Assembly (NCBI RefSeq): GCF_031624495.1
Contig: NZ_JAMQOP010000001.1
Location: forward strand, 1,426,001-1,490,000
DNA: 64,000 nt
Direction of reading: 5' to 3'
DNA from: Halogeometricum sp. S1BR25-6
GTDB taxonomy: Archaea > Halobacteriota > Halobacteria > Halobacteriales > Haloferacaceae
The notes under the pieces were generated by a model. The model had not been told where the DNA came from, ran no database searches, and saw only the letters and a program-made list of their open reading frames with translations. Below, in pieces: positions 50,574 through 60,622 of this stretch. Numbering within the stretch: the first letter of the stretch is position 1; every line of letters starts with the position of its first letter. The translations under genes were made by a program, and so were the position numbers.

Positions 50574-51869
50574 TCAATCGAAGTCGCCGAGGGAGACCTG
50601 TCCGTCCGTCGCGTCTCCTCGCTCGCCGTCGCTCTCGGCGCTCTCCGCGCCCGCCGGTGCCTCGTCGGCTTCGTCCGTCGATACCGTCGCGTCCGACCCC
50701 TCCCAGCCGTCCAGTCGGGACTGGTCGGCGTCGGCAAAGGAGAGGTTCGAGACGCGGACGCCCACCTTCCGGGCCGCGTCGCCGTCGAACTCTGCGAGGA
50801 GGTCCAGCGCCACCTCGCGCACGAGGTCGGGGTCGTCGACCGGACCTGACAGCGACCGCGCCCGCGTGTTCACGTCGTAGGGCGGGACGACGACCTTGAT
50901 GCCGATGGTTCGGTACATCGCACCGCGGCGCCGCGCGCGGTCGGCCACGTCCGCGGCGAGGCCGGTGACGACGTCCGCCTTCTCGTCGGCGTCGTCGGTC
51001 GCCTCGGCGAACGCCGACTCCCGCGAGAGGCTCTTCGGCCGCCCTGTGGGCGTCACCTCCCGGTCGTCGACGCCGCGCGCCCGGTCGTGGAGTTCGCGGC
51101 CGCGCGACCCGAACCGCGCTTCCAATCGGTCGGGGTCCGCGGCCGCGAGGTCGCCCGCCGTTTCGATTCCCATCTCGCCCATCTCCCGCGCCGTCACGGG
51201 GCCGACGCCGTGCACCTCGGTGACGGAGAGGGGGGCGAGAAAGTCGCGGACCGACCCCGGCGGGACGACGACCAGTCCGTCCGGCTTGTCGTGGTCGGAG
51301 GCCACCTTCGCGGCCGACATGTTGGGGGCGACGCCGACGCTGGCCGGGACGCCCACCTCGCGGGCGATGCGCTGTTTGAGGTGGCGGCCGACGCCCTCCG
51401 CGAGCGTTCGCTCTCTGTCGCTTCCGTCGTCGACGGTCCGCCACGCCGTGCTGTCGGTCACGTCGAGGTACGCCTCGTCGATGCTCACCTCGCGCACCAC
51501 GTCGGCGCAGTCGTGCAGAATCTCGCGCACCTCCTCGGCGACGGACTGGTAGTACTCGATGTCGACGGGACGGTAGCGGCCGCCGGGTTCGTCGCCCGAC
51601 GCTTCGATGGGCGGGAGGCGTTCGAGGGCTTGCGAGATGGGTTGGGCGCTCTCGACGCCGAACTCGCGCGCCTCGTAACTCGCGGTGGCGACGGCGCCGA
51701 ACGACTCGCCGTCCTCGTAGCCCATGCCGACGACGAGGGGTTCCCCGCGGAGGGAGGGTTCGCGCAGGCGCTCGCAGGAGGCGTAAAAGCAGTCCATGTC
51801 GACGTGGAGGACGACGCGCGCGTCGGTGCGGTCCTCGCGCGCCACGCCGGGGAGCGTCTCGCCCGCCAT
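50574..51869 (-). CDS. dinB: DNA polymerase IV (Y-family)
   Basis: 431 residues. Y-family polymerase with catalytic HVDMDCFYASCERLREP at the N-terminus and VREVSIDEAYLDVTD in the palm; VEYYQSVAEEVREI, SVGVAPNMSAAKVASDHDKP and the HhH segment LSVTEVHGVGPVTAREMGEM are normal. The last residues QVSLGDFD resemble a PCNA-binding PIP box. Copies damaged DNA with low fidelity. ATG 51869 is used (MAGETLPG); a further in-frame ATG at 51908 would add 13 residues. The upstream region (51870-52047) shows no other gene. Confidence 0.94.
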   Translation of the reverse strand: MAGETLPGVAREDRTDARVVLHVDMDCFYASCERLREPSLRGEPLVVGMGYEDGESFGAVATASYEAREFGVESAQPISQALERLPPIEASGDEPGGRYRPVDIEYYQSVAEEVREILHDCADVVREVSIDEAYLDVTDSTAWRTVDDGSDRERTLAEGVGRHLKQRIAREVGVPASVGVAPNMSAAKVASDHDKPDGLVVVPPGSVRDFLAPLSVTEVHGVGPVTAREMGEMGIETAGDLAAADPDRLEARFGSRGRELHDRARGVDDREVTPTGRPKSLSRESAFAEATDDADEKADVVTGLAADVADRARRRGAMYRTIGIKVVVPPYDVNTRARSLSGPVDDPDLVREVALDLLAEFDGDAARKVGVRVSNLSFADADQSRLDGWEGSDATVSTDEADEAPAGAESAESDGERGDATDGQVSLGDFD

Positions 51870-52047
51870 GAGAGACAGTGCGCTCTCCGGACTCGTTAGT
51901 GTTCGCAAAGCGGGGCGAAACTGAACGTGGCCGCTCGTCTCGACGGGGAGGCGAGCGACGCCGACGCCGGCGCTGACGCTTGTGGGTACGACGGAGACGG
52001 GAGCGGAAACGGAAGGACGCGGTCGGCCCCGGAGAACGCGGCCGCCC

Positions 52048-52476
52048 TCACTTCAGCCGTTCTTGGAGGAACGACGGATGCGCGGCGGTGACGCCGTCGA
52101 TGGAGAGTATCTGTTCGGCGATGACGTCGCCGAGGGCGTCGCCGTCGGCGGCGCGCACCTCGGCCATCAGCATGTGGTCGCCCGACGAGGAGTACAGCGA
52201 CTCCACGTCCTCTAGCGCTTTCAGCGCGCGCGTCGCTTCGACGTAGCGCTCGGAGGCGATGTCGATGCCGACGAACGCGATGGACTGCCCGGAGAGTTTC
52301 TTCGGGTCCACGTCGGCCGAGTAGCCGACGATGACGCCGTCGGACTCCAGTTTCTGGATATACTTGCGGACCGTCGGCTTCGAGACGTCCGCCCGTTCCG
52401 CGATTTCCGCGTAGGACGCCTGCGCGTCCTGTTCGAGGACGGCGAGGATGCGTCCCTCCGTAGAGGTTGCTTCCAT
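52048..52476 (-). CDS. Lrp/AsnC-family transcriptional regulator
   Basis: 142 residues. Winged helix (about 8-60: EGRILAVLEQDAQASYAEIA, SKPTVRKYIQKLESDGVIVG) and RAM domain (65-142: GQSIAFVGIDIASERYVEAT). Start ATG 52476 has a TATA-like GATATTTTTTC about 27 bases upstream (minus strand 52499-52509). It lies right after the porAB operon on the same strand with its own promoter, so it may respond to amino acid or pyruvate-linked signals. Its targets are unknown. Confidence 0.92.
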   Translation of the reverse strand: MEATSTEGRILAVLEQDAQASYAEIAERADVSKPTVRKYIQKLESDGVIVGYSADVDPKKLSGQSIAFVGIDIASERYVEATRALKALEDVESLYSSSGDHMLMAEVRAADGDALGDVIAEQILSIDGVTAAHPSFLQERLK

Positions 52477-52498
52477 AGCTAACTGTTTTGCTTCACTG

Positions 52499-52509
52499 AA
52501 AAAATATCT
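52499..52509 (-). promoter_or_regulatory. TATA-like box of the Lrp regulator gene
   Basis: On the minus strand GATATTTTTTC lies about 24-34 bases before ATG 52476, in an AT-rich island between the regulator and the end of porB. Confidence 0.55.
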
Positions 52510-52571
52510 TCCGAATCGGAAAACGAAGTCGGCGGCCGGTTCGGACCCCGAGAACGGCGTCGTCGGGGCCG

Positions 52572-53510
52572 TTACTTGTGCTTGTCGAGGAACATGTCGT
52601 ACGAGCGCTCCCACTCGTAGTCCTCGTCGAAGTAGCGCTCCGCGAGGGGTTCCTCGGGCATCTCGCCGATGTTCTGCTTCTCCTGCTGGTAGGACGGACG
52701 GTCCTCGTCGTGGTAGTACCGGCCGGTGAGGACGGTACCCTCGTTGAGGGCGTTCTCCGTCTCGTACATCAGGTCGGAGGCGGACTTACGGTCGGAGACG
52801 TCGATCTCGTAGTCCTCCGAGTCGTTGACGTCGATGTAGGGGACGTACTGCTTGGCGTCCTTGTTCCACGTCGGACACTGCGTCAGGAAGTCGACGTGGC
52901 TGAACCCGTCGTGCTCGATGGCCTCGACGATGATGTCCTTCGCCTGGTTGGGGTTGACGGCGGCGGTGCGGGCGACGTACGACGCGCCCGCGTTGAGGGA
53001 CATCGACAGCGGCCGAAGCGGCTGCTTGGCCGAGCCGTGAGGCTGGGTCTTCGATTTGTGACCCATCGGCGACGTCGGGGACGTCTGCCCCTTCGTCAGG
53101 CCGAAAATCTCGTTGTTGAACACGATGTAGGTCATGTCGTGGTTCTCGCGGGCGGAGTGCATGAAGTGGTTTCCGCCGATACCGTAGCCGTCGCCGTCGC
53201 CGCCGGCGGCGACGACCGTCAGGCCGGGGTTCGCGAGTTTCGCGGCGCGCGCGATGGGGAGCGAGCGCCCGTGGATGGTGTGGAAGCCGTAGGAGTCGAA
53301 GTAGCTGTTCAGCTTACCCGAGCAGCCGATGCCCGTGACGAGGAGCATCTCCTCGGGGGACAGGCCGAGTTCCGCCGCGGCGCCTTTCAGGGCCTTAAGG
53401 ACCCCGAAGTCGCCACAGCCGGGACACCAGGTGGGCTGGGGTTCGAGTCCGGGTGTGTACTCGTTTCGGTCTCGTTCGACGTTCTCGCCGATTGCGTTGA
53501 ATGCGCTCAT
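52572..53510 (-). CDS. porB: Pyruvate:ferredoxin oxidoreductase beta subunit
   Basis: 312 residues. The beta subunit binds thiamine diphosphate and an iron-sulfur cluster: EPQPTWCPGCGDFGVLKALK, LVTGIGCSGKLNSYFDSYGF, and the TPP site AAGGDGDGYGIGGNHFMHSA with VFNNEIFGLTKGQTSPTSP. Together with PorA it oxidises pyruvate to acetyl-CoA, reducing ferredoxin. The length (312) matches the haloarchaeal pyruvate enzyme rather than the shorter 2-oxoglutarate form. Begins 3 bases after the porA stop. Confidence 0.93.
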   Translation of the reverse strand: MSAFNAIGENVERDRNEYTPGLEPQPTWCPGCGDFGVLKALKGAAAELGLSPEEMLLVTGIGCSGKLNSYFDSYGFHTIHGRSLPIARAAKLANPGLTVVAAGGDGDGYGIGGNHFMHSARENHDMTYIVFNNEIFGLTKGQTSPTSPMGHKSKTQPHGSAKQPLRPLSMSLNAGASYVARTAAVNPNQAKDIIVEAIEHDGFSHVDFLTQCPTWNKDAKQYVPYIDVNDSEDYEIDVSDRKSASDLMYETENALNEGTVLTGRYYHDEDRPSYQQEKQNIGEMPEEPLAERYFDEDYEWERSYDMFLDKHK

Positions 53511-53513
53511 TGG

Positions 53514-55412
53514 TTAGTCACTCGCTGCGGGGACGAATTTGGTCTCGTGGGTGGGAAGCTCCTCACCCTCGACGATGCTCGTGACGAAGCCTTCGGTTAT
53601 CTCTTCGGGTTCGAACGGGTTGCCGTTGTACTTGAGCAGACTGGAGAGTTTCTCGCCGTACTTGCCGATCTCCTTCTGCGTGAGACCACGGAACTGCGCC
53701 GAGGCGTTCATCTCGACGACGAGACACTCGTCGACGCTCTCTAAGAACTCGGACACCTGTTCGACCGGGTACGGCGCCATCTCGGAGACGCCGAGCGCCT
53801 TCACGGAGTGGCCGTCGTCGTTGAGACGGTCGACGGCCTCCTCGACGGTCCCCTGCTGGGAACCGAACGTCATGATGCCGTACTCGGCCTCGTCGGGGCC
53901 GTAGTGCGTGTTGTTCGGCACGTCACCCTCGTCGAGTTCCGCACGGATGGCCTCGAGTTTCTCCATGCGACGGTTCACTTGGAAGACGCGGTTGTCCGGG
54001 TCCTCTGCGATGTGACCGGCGGGCATGTGCTCGTTACCGGTCGCGAGGTAGCGGCCGCCCTTCTGACCGGGGATGGACCGCTTGCTGACGCCCTTTTCGC
54101 CTTCGTGCTGGAAGCGGTTGTACTTCCCGGAGGGGTCGTGCGGCGCGTCCGCGAGTTCCTCCTCGGAGATGACCGAACCGATGTCGCCGTTCGGTTCCTC
54201 GTCGAAGACGCTGGCCGGGACGTTCCGCAGTTCCCCGCCGTTCTTCTGGTCGTAGAGGACGATGGACGGAATCTGGTACTCGTAGGCGATCTGGAACGCC
54301 TTTCGCGTCTGGTGGTACGCCTCGGCCGCGTCCGAGGGCGCGAAGACGACGCGGTGGGAGTCGCCCTGCGAGGTGTACAGGACGTGTTCGAGGTCGCCCT
54401 GTTCGGGCTTCGTCGGCATGCCCGTCGAGGGGCCGGCGCGCATGGCTTCGACGAGGACAACCGGCGTCTCGGTCATCTCGGCGAGGCCGAGCGGTTCGGA
54501 CATCAGCGCGAACCCGCCGCCGGACGAACCGGACATCGCCTTCGTGCCGGCGTGGGAGGCGCCGATGGCCAGCGCCGCCGCCGCGATTTCGTCCTCGACC
54601 TGCTCGGAGATGCCGCCGACCTCGGGCAGGTTCTGGGACATGATGGTGAACACTTCGGTCCACGGGGTCATCGGGTAGCCCGCGATGAACCGACAGCCCT
54701 CGTCGAGTGCGCCGTAGGCGATGGCGTCGGAACCGGAGAGCAGCACCTGCTCCTCGTCGTGTTCGCCCTCGGGTACCGAGATGTCCGGAGCGTCGACGTC
54801 GTACTCCTCTTGGACCATCTCGTAGGCCGCTTCGAGGATTTCGAGGTTGGGGTCGAGAATCTTCTCGGGCATCGCATCGCGCATGAGGTTCTCGATCCAC
54901 TCGGTGTCGATGCCGGCGATGGCGCACGTGACGCCGACGCCGGCCGTGTTGCGCATGACTTCGCGACCGTGCTCGCGCGCCATCGTGCGCAGGTCGATGT
55001 CGTAGACGTGCCAGCCGTTCTCCTCGACGCGTTCGTCGAAGTCCTCGATTTCGGAGGTGTCGAGCAGCCCGGAGTCGTAGACGATGACCCCGCCCTCGCG
55101 AAGTTCGTCGAGGTTCTCCGACAGCGGCTTGACCTCCTCGTTACCGTAGTACGCGTTCTCCTGCGGGTTCCGAGCGAACGAGTCGCCCAGCGCGAGCAGG
55201 AAGTTGTAACCGTCCCCGCGGGACTTGACGGGGTCGGCGGAGGCGCGAATCTCCGTGTACGTGTGGCCGCCGCGGATCCGCGACGGGTAGTGACGGTGTG
55301 TGAATACGTGAAGCCCCGAACGCATCAGGGCCTTCGCGAAGTTTTGGCTCGTCGAGGCGATACCGTCCCCAGAACCGCCTGCGATTCGCCAGATAAGTTC
55401 ATCGTCAGTCAT
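53514..55412 (-). CDS. porA: Pyruvate:ferredoxin oxidoreductase alpha subunit
   Basis: 632 residues. The N-terminal gamma-type domain (about 1-190: IWRIAGGSGDGIASTSQNFA, RIRGGHTYTEIRASADPVKS) is fused to the alpha domain (from about 210: LLSGSDAIAYGALDEGCRFI, YPMTPWTEVFTIMSQNLPEV, KAMSGSSGGGFALMSEPLGL). This fused form is usual in haloarchaea. The last part (APYPVEQVSEFLESVDECLV) contacts PorB. ATG 55412 is chosen because MTDDELIWRIAGG is the conserved start; a GTG at 55421 is an alternative. The promoter region 55413-55550 is AT-rich. Confidence 0.93.
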   Translation of the reverse strand: MTDDELIWRIAGGSGDGIASTSQNFAKALMRSGLHVFTHRHYPSRIRGGHTYTEIRASADPVKSRGDGYNFLLALGDSFARNPQENAYYGNEEVKPLSENLDELREGGVIVYDSGLLDTSEIEDFDERVEENGWHVYDIDLRTMAREHGREVMRNTAGVGVTCAIAGIDTEWIENLMRDAMPEKILDPNLEILEAAYEMVQEEYDVDAPDISVPEGEHDEEQVLLSGSDAIAYGALDEGCRFIAGYPMTPWTEVFTIMSQNLPEVGGISEQVEDEIAAAALAIGASHAGTKAMSGSSGGGFALMSEPLGLAEMTETPVVLVEAMRAGPSTGMPTKPEQGDLEHVLYTSQGDSHRVVFAPSDAAEAYHQTRKAFQIAYEYQIPSIVLYDQKNGGELRNVPASVFDEEPNGDIGSVISEEELADAPHDPSGKYNRFQHEGEKGVSKRSIPGQKGGRYLATGNEHMPAGHIAEDPDNRVFQVNRRMEKLEAIRAELDEGDVPNNTHYGPDEAEYGIMTFGSQQGTVEEAVDRLNDDGHSVKALGVSEMAPYPVEQVSEFLESVDECLVVEMNASAQFRGLTQKEIGKYGEKLSSLLKYNGNPFEPEEITEGFVTSIVEGEELPTHETKFVPAASD

Positions 55413-55619
55413 ATCTTCCACTCAGGCCCGCGAGGGCCACTACTGGATAATTTCGAGAGGAGGCGATTAAAGCCTTTGCTATGCATTAACAAGGAAAGAT
55501 GATGTAAGACCTAATATTCATAGTACGCTCCGCGAAAATCCCGGATTTGTGGACAGTCGACCAGTTTCGGCGTCAGGCCGACGCGGGAACCGCCTCTCCG
55601 TCCGCCCCTCGAAACGGCG

Positions 55620-56771
55620 TTACTCGTTGTCGGGGCTGCTCGGGTGGTAGTCGGTGTCGTACTCGCCCGGGTTCGCGTCCATCCGGTCGGGGTTGACGCG
55701 CCCGCCGAGGAGCATGAAGTCCACGATAGTGAGATACAGCATCGCCTCGACGACGGGGACGGCCCGCGGCGGGAGCACCGGGTCGTGCCGGCCGACGACC
55801 TGGATATCCTTCTCCTCGCCCGTCTCCCAGTCCACCGTCTTCTGCTCTTTGGGAATGGAGGTGGGCGCGTGCCACGTCACCTCGCCGAATATCGGCTGCC
55901 CCGTCGTGATGCCGCCCTGGATGCCGCCGTGTTTGTTGCCGACGGGCGTCGGATCGCCGTCCTCGTCGAACTCCCAGTCCTCGTTTCTGTCCTTGCCGGT
56001 CCACTCGCGCGCCTCGCGGCCGAGGCCGAACTCGAACCCCGTCGTCGCGGGGATGGCCATCATCGCCTGCCCGAGGCGGGCGGAGAAGGAGTCGAACCGC
56101 GGTGCGCCGAGGCCGTGGGGGACGCCGCGCGTCTCGAAGTAGACGGACCCGCCGATGGAGTCGCCCTCCTCCTGGTACGTCTCTATCTTCTCCAGCATCT
56201 CCGCGGCCGTCTCGGGGTGCGCACAGCGCACCTCGTTCTCCTCGGTGTGTTCGACCATCTCCTCGAACGTCACCGGCGGCGCCTCCACGTCGCCGATCTG
56301 GTTCACGTGGGCTTTGACCTCCACGCCCTCTTCTTCGAGAATCTTCTTGGCCACCGCGCCGGCGGCCACCCAGTTCACCGTCTCGCGCGCGGAGGACCGC
56401 CCGCCGCCGCCCCAGTTGCGCGTGCCGAACTTCGCGGAGTAGGTGAAGTCGCCGTGACTCGGTCGCGGCGCCGTCACGTACGGTTCGTACTTGCCCGACC
56501 GGGCGTCCTTGTTCTCGATGACCATCCCGATGGGCGTGCCCGTCGTGTAGCCGTCCTGCGTCCCCGAGTTGATGACGACGGCGTCGGGTTCGCCTCTGGA
56601 CGTCGTTATCATCGACTGGCCGGGCTTTCGCCGGTCGAGTTCCTTCTGCACGTCGTCCTCGTCGAGTTCGAGGCCGGCCGGACACCCCGAGACGGTGACG
56701 CCCATCGCGTCGCCGTGGCTCTCGCCGTAGGTCGTCACCTGGAAGAGTCGGCCGAAGCGGTTGCCGTTCAT
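55620..56771 (-). CDS. aroC: Chorismate synthase
   Basis: 383 residues. Converts 5-enolpyruvylshikimate 3-phosphate to chorismate with reduced FMN. Conserved stretches: GNRFGRLFQVTTYGESHGDA at the N-terminus, RRKPGQSMITTSRGEPDAVV, SGTQDGYTTGTPIGMVIENK, RPSHGDFTYSAKFG, GGGRSSARETVNWVAAGAVA and RVNPDRMDANPGEYDTDYH at the end. One of the aromatic pathway genes in this region (with aroA and tyrA). Start ATG 56771. Separate transcription unit. Confidence 0.95.
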   Translation of the reverse strand: MNGNRFGRLFQVTTYGESHGDAMGVTVSGCPAGLELDEDDVQKELDRRKPGQSMITTSRGEPDAVVINSGTQDGYTTGTPIGMVIENKDARSGKYEPYVTAPRPSHGDFTYSAKFGTRNWGGGGRSSARETVNWVAAGAVAKKILEEEGVEVKAHVNQIGDVEAPPVTFEEMVEHTEENEVRCAHPETAAEMLEKIETYQEEGDSIGGSVYFETRGVPHGLGAPRFDSFSARLGQAMMAIPATTGFEFGLGREAREWTGKDRNEDWEFDEDGDPTPVGNKHGGIQGGITTGQPIFGEVTWHAPTSIPKEQKTVDWETGEEKDIQVVGRHDPVLPPRAVPVVEAMLYLTIVDFMLLGGRVNPDRMDANPGEYDTDYHPSSPDNE

Positions 56772-56938
56772 TACCCGTCGCTCTGTGACGCGGGCATTTA
56801 GGCTTTGTAGAAAGGCGCAAACGCGGCGGTCGATTCGGCGGGAAGTCTTCCCCCGCCGCTTCCCTCCCGGGGTCGCGGCGTCGTTCGGCGAATCGTCCGA
56901 GTCGGGAGGCCGGGTGCCGACCCTCGACGACCGCCGAC

Positions 56939-57409
56939 CTACGGGAGCGTTCCGTCGGCCGCGTAGCAGTTGAATCGGAGGCGCACGGTCGCGCGCACGT
57001 CGTCGTCGTCCGGGCCGATCAAGGCGACCGTGTACTCGCCGTGAACCGGGGGGCGACCGAGCGGGACCGCGTACAGTTCGCCCTCCTCGGGCGAGAATAT
57101 CGAGTAGTCGTCGGGGTCGAGTTCGCTCATGTCGCGGTTGTCCGACAGCGGAATGGTGGTGACGAGGTCGTCGTCGCGGTTTCGTACCGTGACCGCGCGA
57201 CCGGCACCCTCGGCCGCGGCTTCCTCGGAGACCAACACCCCGAGAGCGACTTGCTCGTCGCCCTCTATCGGGGCGACCCGACGGAGGTGTTGAGAGCCGC
57301 CTCCGAGGCCCTCGCTGGAACAGTGAGCGACGTTCTCCGTTCCGAGACAGCCGGCGACGAGACCCGAGCCGCCGGCAACTCCGCCGAGAAACGCGCGCCT
57401 GGAAAGCAT
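56939..57409 (-). CDS. Exported lipoprotein of unknown function, 156 aa
   Basis: Twin-Arg signal (MLSRRAFLGGVAGGSGLVAG) with lipobox Cys21, then a single beta-sandwich-like region rich in short strands (RRVAPIEGDEQVALGVLVSE, YTVALIGPDDDDVRATVRLR). Two cysteines flank it (HCSSEG and FNCYAAD). Similar in build to the lipoprotein at 21844-22305. Convergent with aroC's upstream side and divergent from the DUF6653 gene. Function not recognisable. Confidence 0.72.
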   Translation of the reverse strand: MLSRRAFLGGVAGGSGLVAGCLGTENVAHCSSEGLGGGSQHLRRVAPIEGDEQVALGVLVSEEAAAEGAGRAVTVRNRDDDLVTTIPLSDNRDMSELDPDDYSIFSPEEGELYAVPLGRPPVHGEYTVALIGPDDDDVRATVRLRFNCYAADGTLP

Positions 57410-57507
57410 ACTCGTTAGTGTCAGCTCACATCAGAATAGCGTTGCGGGTGTCGTGGCGCGTCTCCTCCCGCCGAGAGTATAACTCGTCCGGGATTCTCGT
57501 ACCACCG

Positions 57508-57996
57508 ATGCTCTTCACCGAGACGCTCCGCGACCGACTCGAAGCGACGTTCTGGGCGCGCCACGCCAACCCGTGGAGCGCCGGAACGCGCTTTCTCGCG
57601 CTTCCGTTGCTGATGACCGCCGTCTATCGCCGCGACCGGCGACTTCTCCTCGCGACGCTCGCGTTCACGCTCGTCAACCCGGTGTTGTTCCCGCCGCCGG
57701 CGCGGACTGACTCGTACCTGAGTCGCGTCGTCCTCGCCGAACGCGAGTGGCTGAGCGAGGATAGGGGAACGACGGGAACGGACTACCCGAACGTGCTTAA
57801 CCTACTCAACGCCGCCGCGACGCTGTACGCCCTCGTCTCGGCCCTGCGGCGCCGTCGGGCTGGGACGGTTCTCGGGACGCTCTGCGCGATGGGGTTCAAG
57901 CTCTGGTGGGTCGACGCCGTCGTCCGCGAGACGGGCGTGACCGGCGAGGGACCCACCGGGCCGGCGGCGTCGAGTGCGGAATCGAGCGCCGAGTAG
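57508..57996 (+). CDS. DUF6653-family membrane protein
   Basis: 162 residues. The start MLFTETLRDRLEATFWARHA, with NPWSAGTRFLALPLLMTAVY, is the DUF6653 pattern. Hydrophobic helices lie at about 27-44, 49-66 and 97-120, and the C-terminus is polar (GPTGPAASSAESSAE). Function unknown. ATG 57508 is chosen from a longer open frame because the family begins there. Three bases separate its stop from the convergent aroA stop. Confidence 0.78.
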   Translation: MLFTETLRDRLEATFWARHANPWSAGTRFLALPLLMTAVYRRDRRLLLATLAFTLVNPVLFPPPARTDSYLSRVVLAEREWLSEDRGTTGTDYPNVLNLLNAAATLYALVSALRRRRAGTVLGTLCAMGFKLWWVDAVVRETGVTGEGPTGPAASSAESSAE

Positions 57997-57999
57997 CGC

Positions 58000-59301
58000 C
58001 TACTCGTCGCGCCGGACCGACGCTCCCAGCGACTCCATCGTCTCGAAGAAGTTCGGGAAGGACACGTCGACGTGTTCGGCGCCGGTCACCGTCGTCTCGC
58101 CGTCGGCGACGAGGCCGGCCAGCGCCAGCGCCATCACGATGCGGTGGTCGTGCCGCCCGTCGACCGTCGCGCCCGTCAGGTCCGTCTCGCCGCCGTGAAT
58201 CGTCAGCGAGTCCGTCTCCTCGGTGACGGAGGCGCCCATCGCCTCCAACTCCTCGGCCATCGCGCGCACGCGGTCGGTCTCCTTGTACCGGACGTGCTCG
58301 CAGTTTTCTATGGCGGTGTCGCCGTCGGCGACGGCGCCGAGGACGGCGATGGTCGGCAGGAGGTCCGGCGTGTCGCCCACGTCCACCGTCGTCCCGGAGA
58401 GGTCGGCGTTCGAGACGGTGAGTTCGCCCGCGTCGCGGTCCCACTCGACGTCCGAACCCATCTCGCGGACGACGTCCACGATGGCGGCGTCGCCCTGCGC
58501 GCTGGGTCGGGCGCCCTCGACGACGACGGACTCCCCCTCAGCGCCGGCCATCGCACCCGCCGCGAGGAGATAGGAGATGGAGGAGAAGTCGCCGGGCACC
58601 TCGTACTCGCCGTCGGCGGGGTCGTAGGACTGCCCGCCGTCGACGGAGAAACCCGATTCGGTCTTCTCGGCGTCGACGCCGTAGTCGGCTAAGAGTTCCA
58701 GCGTGATGTCGACGTACGGCGCCGACTTCAACTCAGTCTCCAGTTCGACGTCGATTCCCTCCTCGGTGACGGCGCCGGCCATCAGGAGCGCGGAGATGTA
58801 CTGCGAGGAGACGTCGCCCGGAATCGACACCGCACCGCCGGCCATGCCGCCGCCGAGGACGAGGGGGGCTTGCCCGTTCCCGCGGGTAGACTCGCCGCGG
58901 GCGCCCAACGACTCGACGGCGCCGAGCAGCGGTCCCTGCGGGCGCGAGCGGAGCGAGTCGTCGCCGGTGAGGACGGTCAGTCCGTCGCCGAGGGCGGCGC
59001 AGGCCGTCACGAGGCGCATCGTCGTCCCCGAATTCTCGCAGTTCACCACGTCGTCGGGCGTCTCGGGTCGGCCGCCGAACCCGGAGACGGCGAGCGACGA
59101 CTCGTCGTCGGCCAACTCCGTCTCGCCGCCGGAGGCGTCCACGAACCGCATCGTCGCCTTCGTGTCGGCGCTGACGAGGGGGTTTCGGACCGTCGCCTCG
59201 GCGCCGTACCCCGCGGCGAGAATCGCCCGGTGGGTGTAGCTCTTCGACGGCGGGGCGCGCGCGCGTCCCTCGACGCGAGACGGCGAGATGGTGACGTCCA
59301 T
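58000..59301 (-). CDS. aroA: 3-phosphoshikimate 1-carboxyvinyltransferase (EPSP synthase)
   Basis: 433 residues. The two-domain inverse alpha/beta barrel of EPSP synthase: [20 protein letters not shown] (phosphate site), [79 protein letters not shown] and [20 protein letters not shown]. Makes EPSP from shikimate 3-phosphate and PEP in the aromatic pathway. The start is ATG 59301 ([10 protein letters not shown]); the frame stays open upstream to 60201 only because it runs antisense to the M24 gene. Confidence 0.95.
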   Translation of the reverse strand: MDVTISPSRVEGRARAPPSKSYTHRAILAAGYGAEATVRNPLVSADTKATMRFVDASGGETELADDESSLAVSGFGGRPETPDDVVNCENSGTTMRLVTACAALGDGLTVLTGDDSLRSRPQGPLLGAVESLGARGESTRGNGQAPLVLGGGMAGGAVSIPGDVSSQYISALLMAGAVTEEGIDVELETELKSAPYVDITLELLADYGVDAEKTESGFSVDGGQSYDPADGEYEVPGDFSSISYLLAAGAMAGAEGESVVVEGARPSAQGDAAIVDVVREMGSDVEWDRDAGELTVSNADLSGTTVDVGDTPDLLPTIAVLGAVADGDTAIENCEHVRYKETDRVRAMAEELEAMGASVTEETDSLTIHGGETDLTGATVDGRHDHRIVMALALAGLVADGETTVTGAEHVDVSFPNFFETMESLGASVRRDE

Positions 59302-59448
59302 GCCTTCCGATGGCGCGGGGGTCCGTATGAGGGTACCGGAGGCGGCGAGGATTCCCCGCCCTCCCGGTGCGTCCGGCGGTCGGACCTCGCCCGCCCGCGC
59401 CGTTCCGCGACGCGTGCCCTTATGAACCGCCACGTCGAAGCCGGGTCC

Positions 59449-60621
59449 ATGGACCCGGACCTCTCGTCGCTCGACGCCCTCCTCGGCGAGGAGGACGCCG
59501 ACGGCTACCTCGTCGACGACACGAGCCACAACTCCACGCAGCAGTACCTCTCGGGGTTCGAGGCGCACGACCCGTTCGTGACGCTGTACACCCCCGAAGA
59601 GACGGTGCTTCTCGTCTCCACGCTGGAGTTCGGCCGCGCGAAAAAGCAGAGCCGCGCCGACGAGGTGCGCCGCCTCGCCGAGTACGATTACCGCGACGTC
59701 GTCGCCGAACACGGCCCCGCCGAGGCGAAGGCGCGCGTCCACGCCGCCTTCCTCGACGACTACGGCGTCTCGTCGGTGCTGACGCCCGAGCGGTTCCCCC
59801 TCGGCCCCGCCGACGGCCTCCGCGACCGCGAGGTGTCCGTGACGCCCGACCACAGCGACCGGGTGACCGAGATTCGCGCGACGAAGACCGACGAGGAGGT
59901 GGAACACGTCCGCGCGGCCCAGGAAGCCAACGAGGCGTCGATGCGCGCCGCGGAGGACCTCATCGCCGACGCCGGCGTCGAGGACGGACGTCTCGTCCAC
60001 GACGGCGAACCGCTGACGAGCGAACGCGTCAAAGAGGAGATAGAGGTGACGCTGCTCCGTCACGGCTGCGGACTGGACGACACCATCGTCGCCTGCGGCG
60101 CCGACGCCGCCGACCCGCACGACCAGGGGAGCGGTCCGCTCCGCGCCGACGAGCCGATAATCGTCGACATCTTCCCGCGGTCGAAGACGACCGGCTACCA
60201 CGCCGACATGACGCGGACGTTCCTGAAGGGCGACCCGTCCGAGACGCTACTCGAGTGGTACGACCTGACGCACGAGGCGTTGGAGGCGGCGTTCGACGCC
60301 GTCGAACCCGGCGTCACTGGCGCGGACGTCCACGACGTGGTCTGCGACGTCTACGAGGGGGTCGGTCACGACACCCTCCGGTCGAACTCGATGGCCGAGA
60401 CGGGGTTCATCCACTCGACGGGCCACGGCGTCGGCCTCGACGTGCACGAACTCCCGAGTCTGTCGCCGTCCGGCGAGGAACTGAAGCCAGGTCACGTCAT
60501 CACGGTCGAACCGGGGCTGTACGACCCGTCGGTCGGCGGCGTCCGCATCGAGGACATCGCGGTGGTGACAGAGGGCGGCTACGAGAACCTCACATCCTAC
60601 CCGGTGGAGCTAGTCGTCTGA
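59449..60621 (+). CDS. M24-family metallopeptidase (Xaa-Pro aminopeptidase-like)
   Basis: 390 residues. Creatinase N-domain (1-130) and pita-bread catalytic domain. Metal ligands are seen in [20 protein letters not shown] (two Asp), [18 protein letters not shown] (His), [14 protein letters not shown] (Glu) and VRIEDIAVV (Glu). Removes N-terminal residues before Pro in the cytoplasm. ATG 59449 is chosen because CTTATG at 59419-59424 is a promoter box 28 bases upstream, which also makes the in-frame ATG at 59422 part of the promoter. Downstream lies a polypurine stretch. Confidence 0.92.
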   Translation: MDPDLSSLDALLGEEDADGYLVDDTSHNSTQQYLSGFEAHDPFVTLYTPEETVLLVSTLEFGRAKKQSRADEVRRLAEYDYRDVVAEHGPAEAKARVHAAFLDDYGVSSVLTPERFPLGPADGLRDREVSVTPDHSDRVTEIRATKTDEEVEHVRAAQEANEASMRAAEDLIADAGVEDGRLVHDGEPLTSERVKEEIEVTLLRHGCGLDDTIVACGADAADPHDQGSGPLRADEPIIVDIFPRSKTTGYHADMTRTFLKGDPSETLLEWYDLTHEALEAAFDAVEPGVTGADVHDVVCDVYEGVGHDTLRSNSMAETGFIHSTGHGVGLDVHELPSLSPSGEELKPGHVITVEPGLYDPSVGGVRIEDIAVVTEGGYENLTSYPVELVV

Positions 60622-60622
60622 A

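Noticed and set aside
53440-53470. T-loop-like GGTTCGAGTCC in porB
   Set aside because: It is coding sequence of porB (EPQPTW region, antisense); no other tRNA arms surround it.
53808-55502. Plus-strand frame across porA
   Set aside because: Shadow of porA; no family features and no promoter.
59302-60201. N-terminal extension of aroA up to 60201
   Set aside because: It would run antisense through the M24 gene, and the EPSP synthase family begins at 59301.
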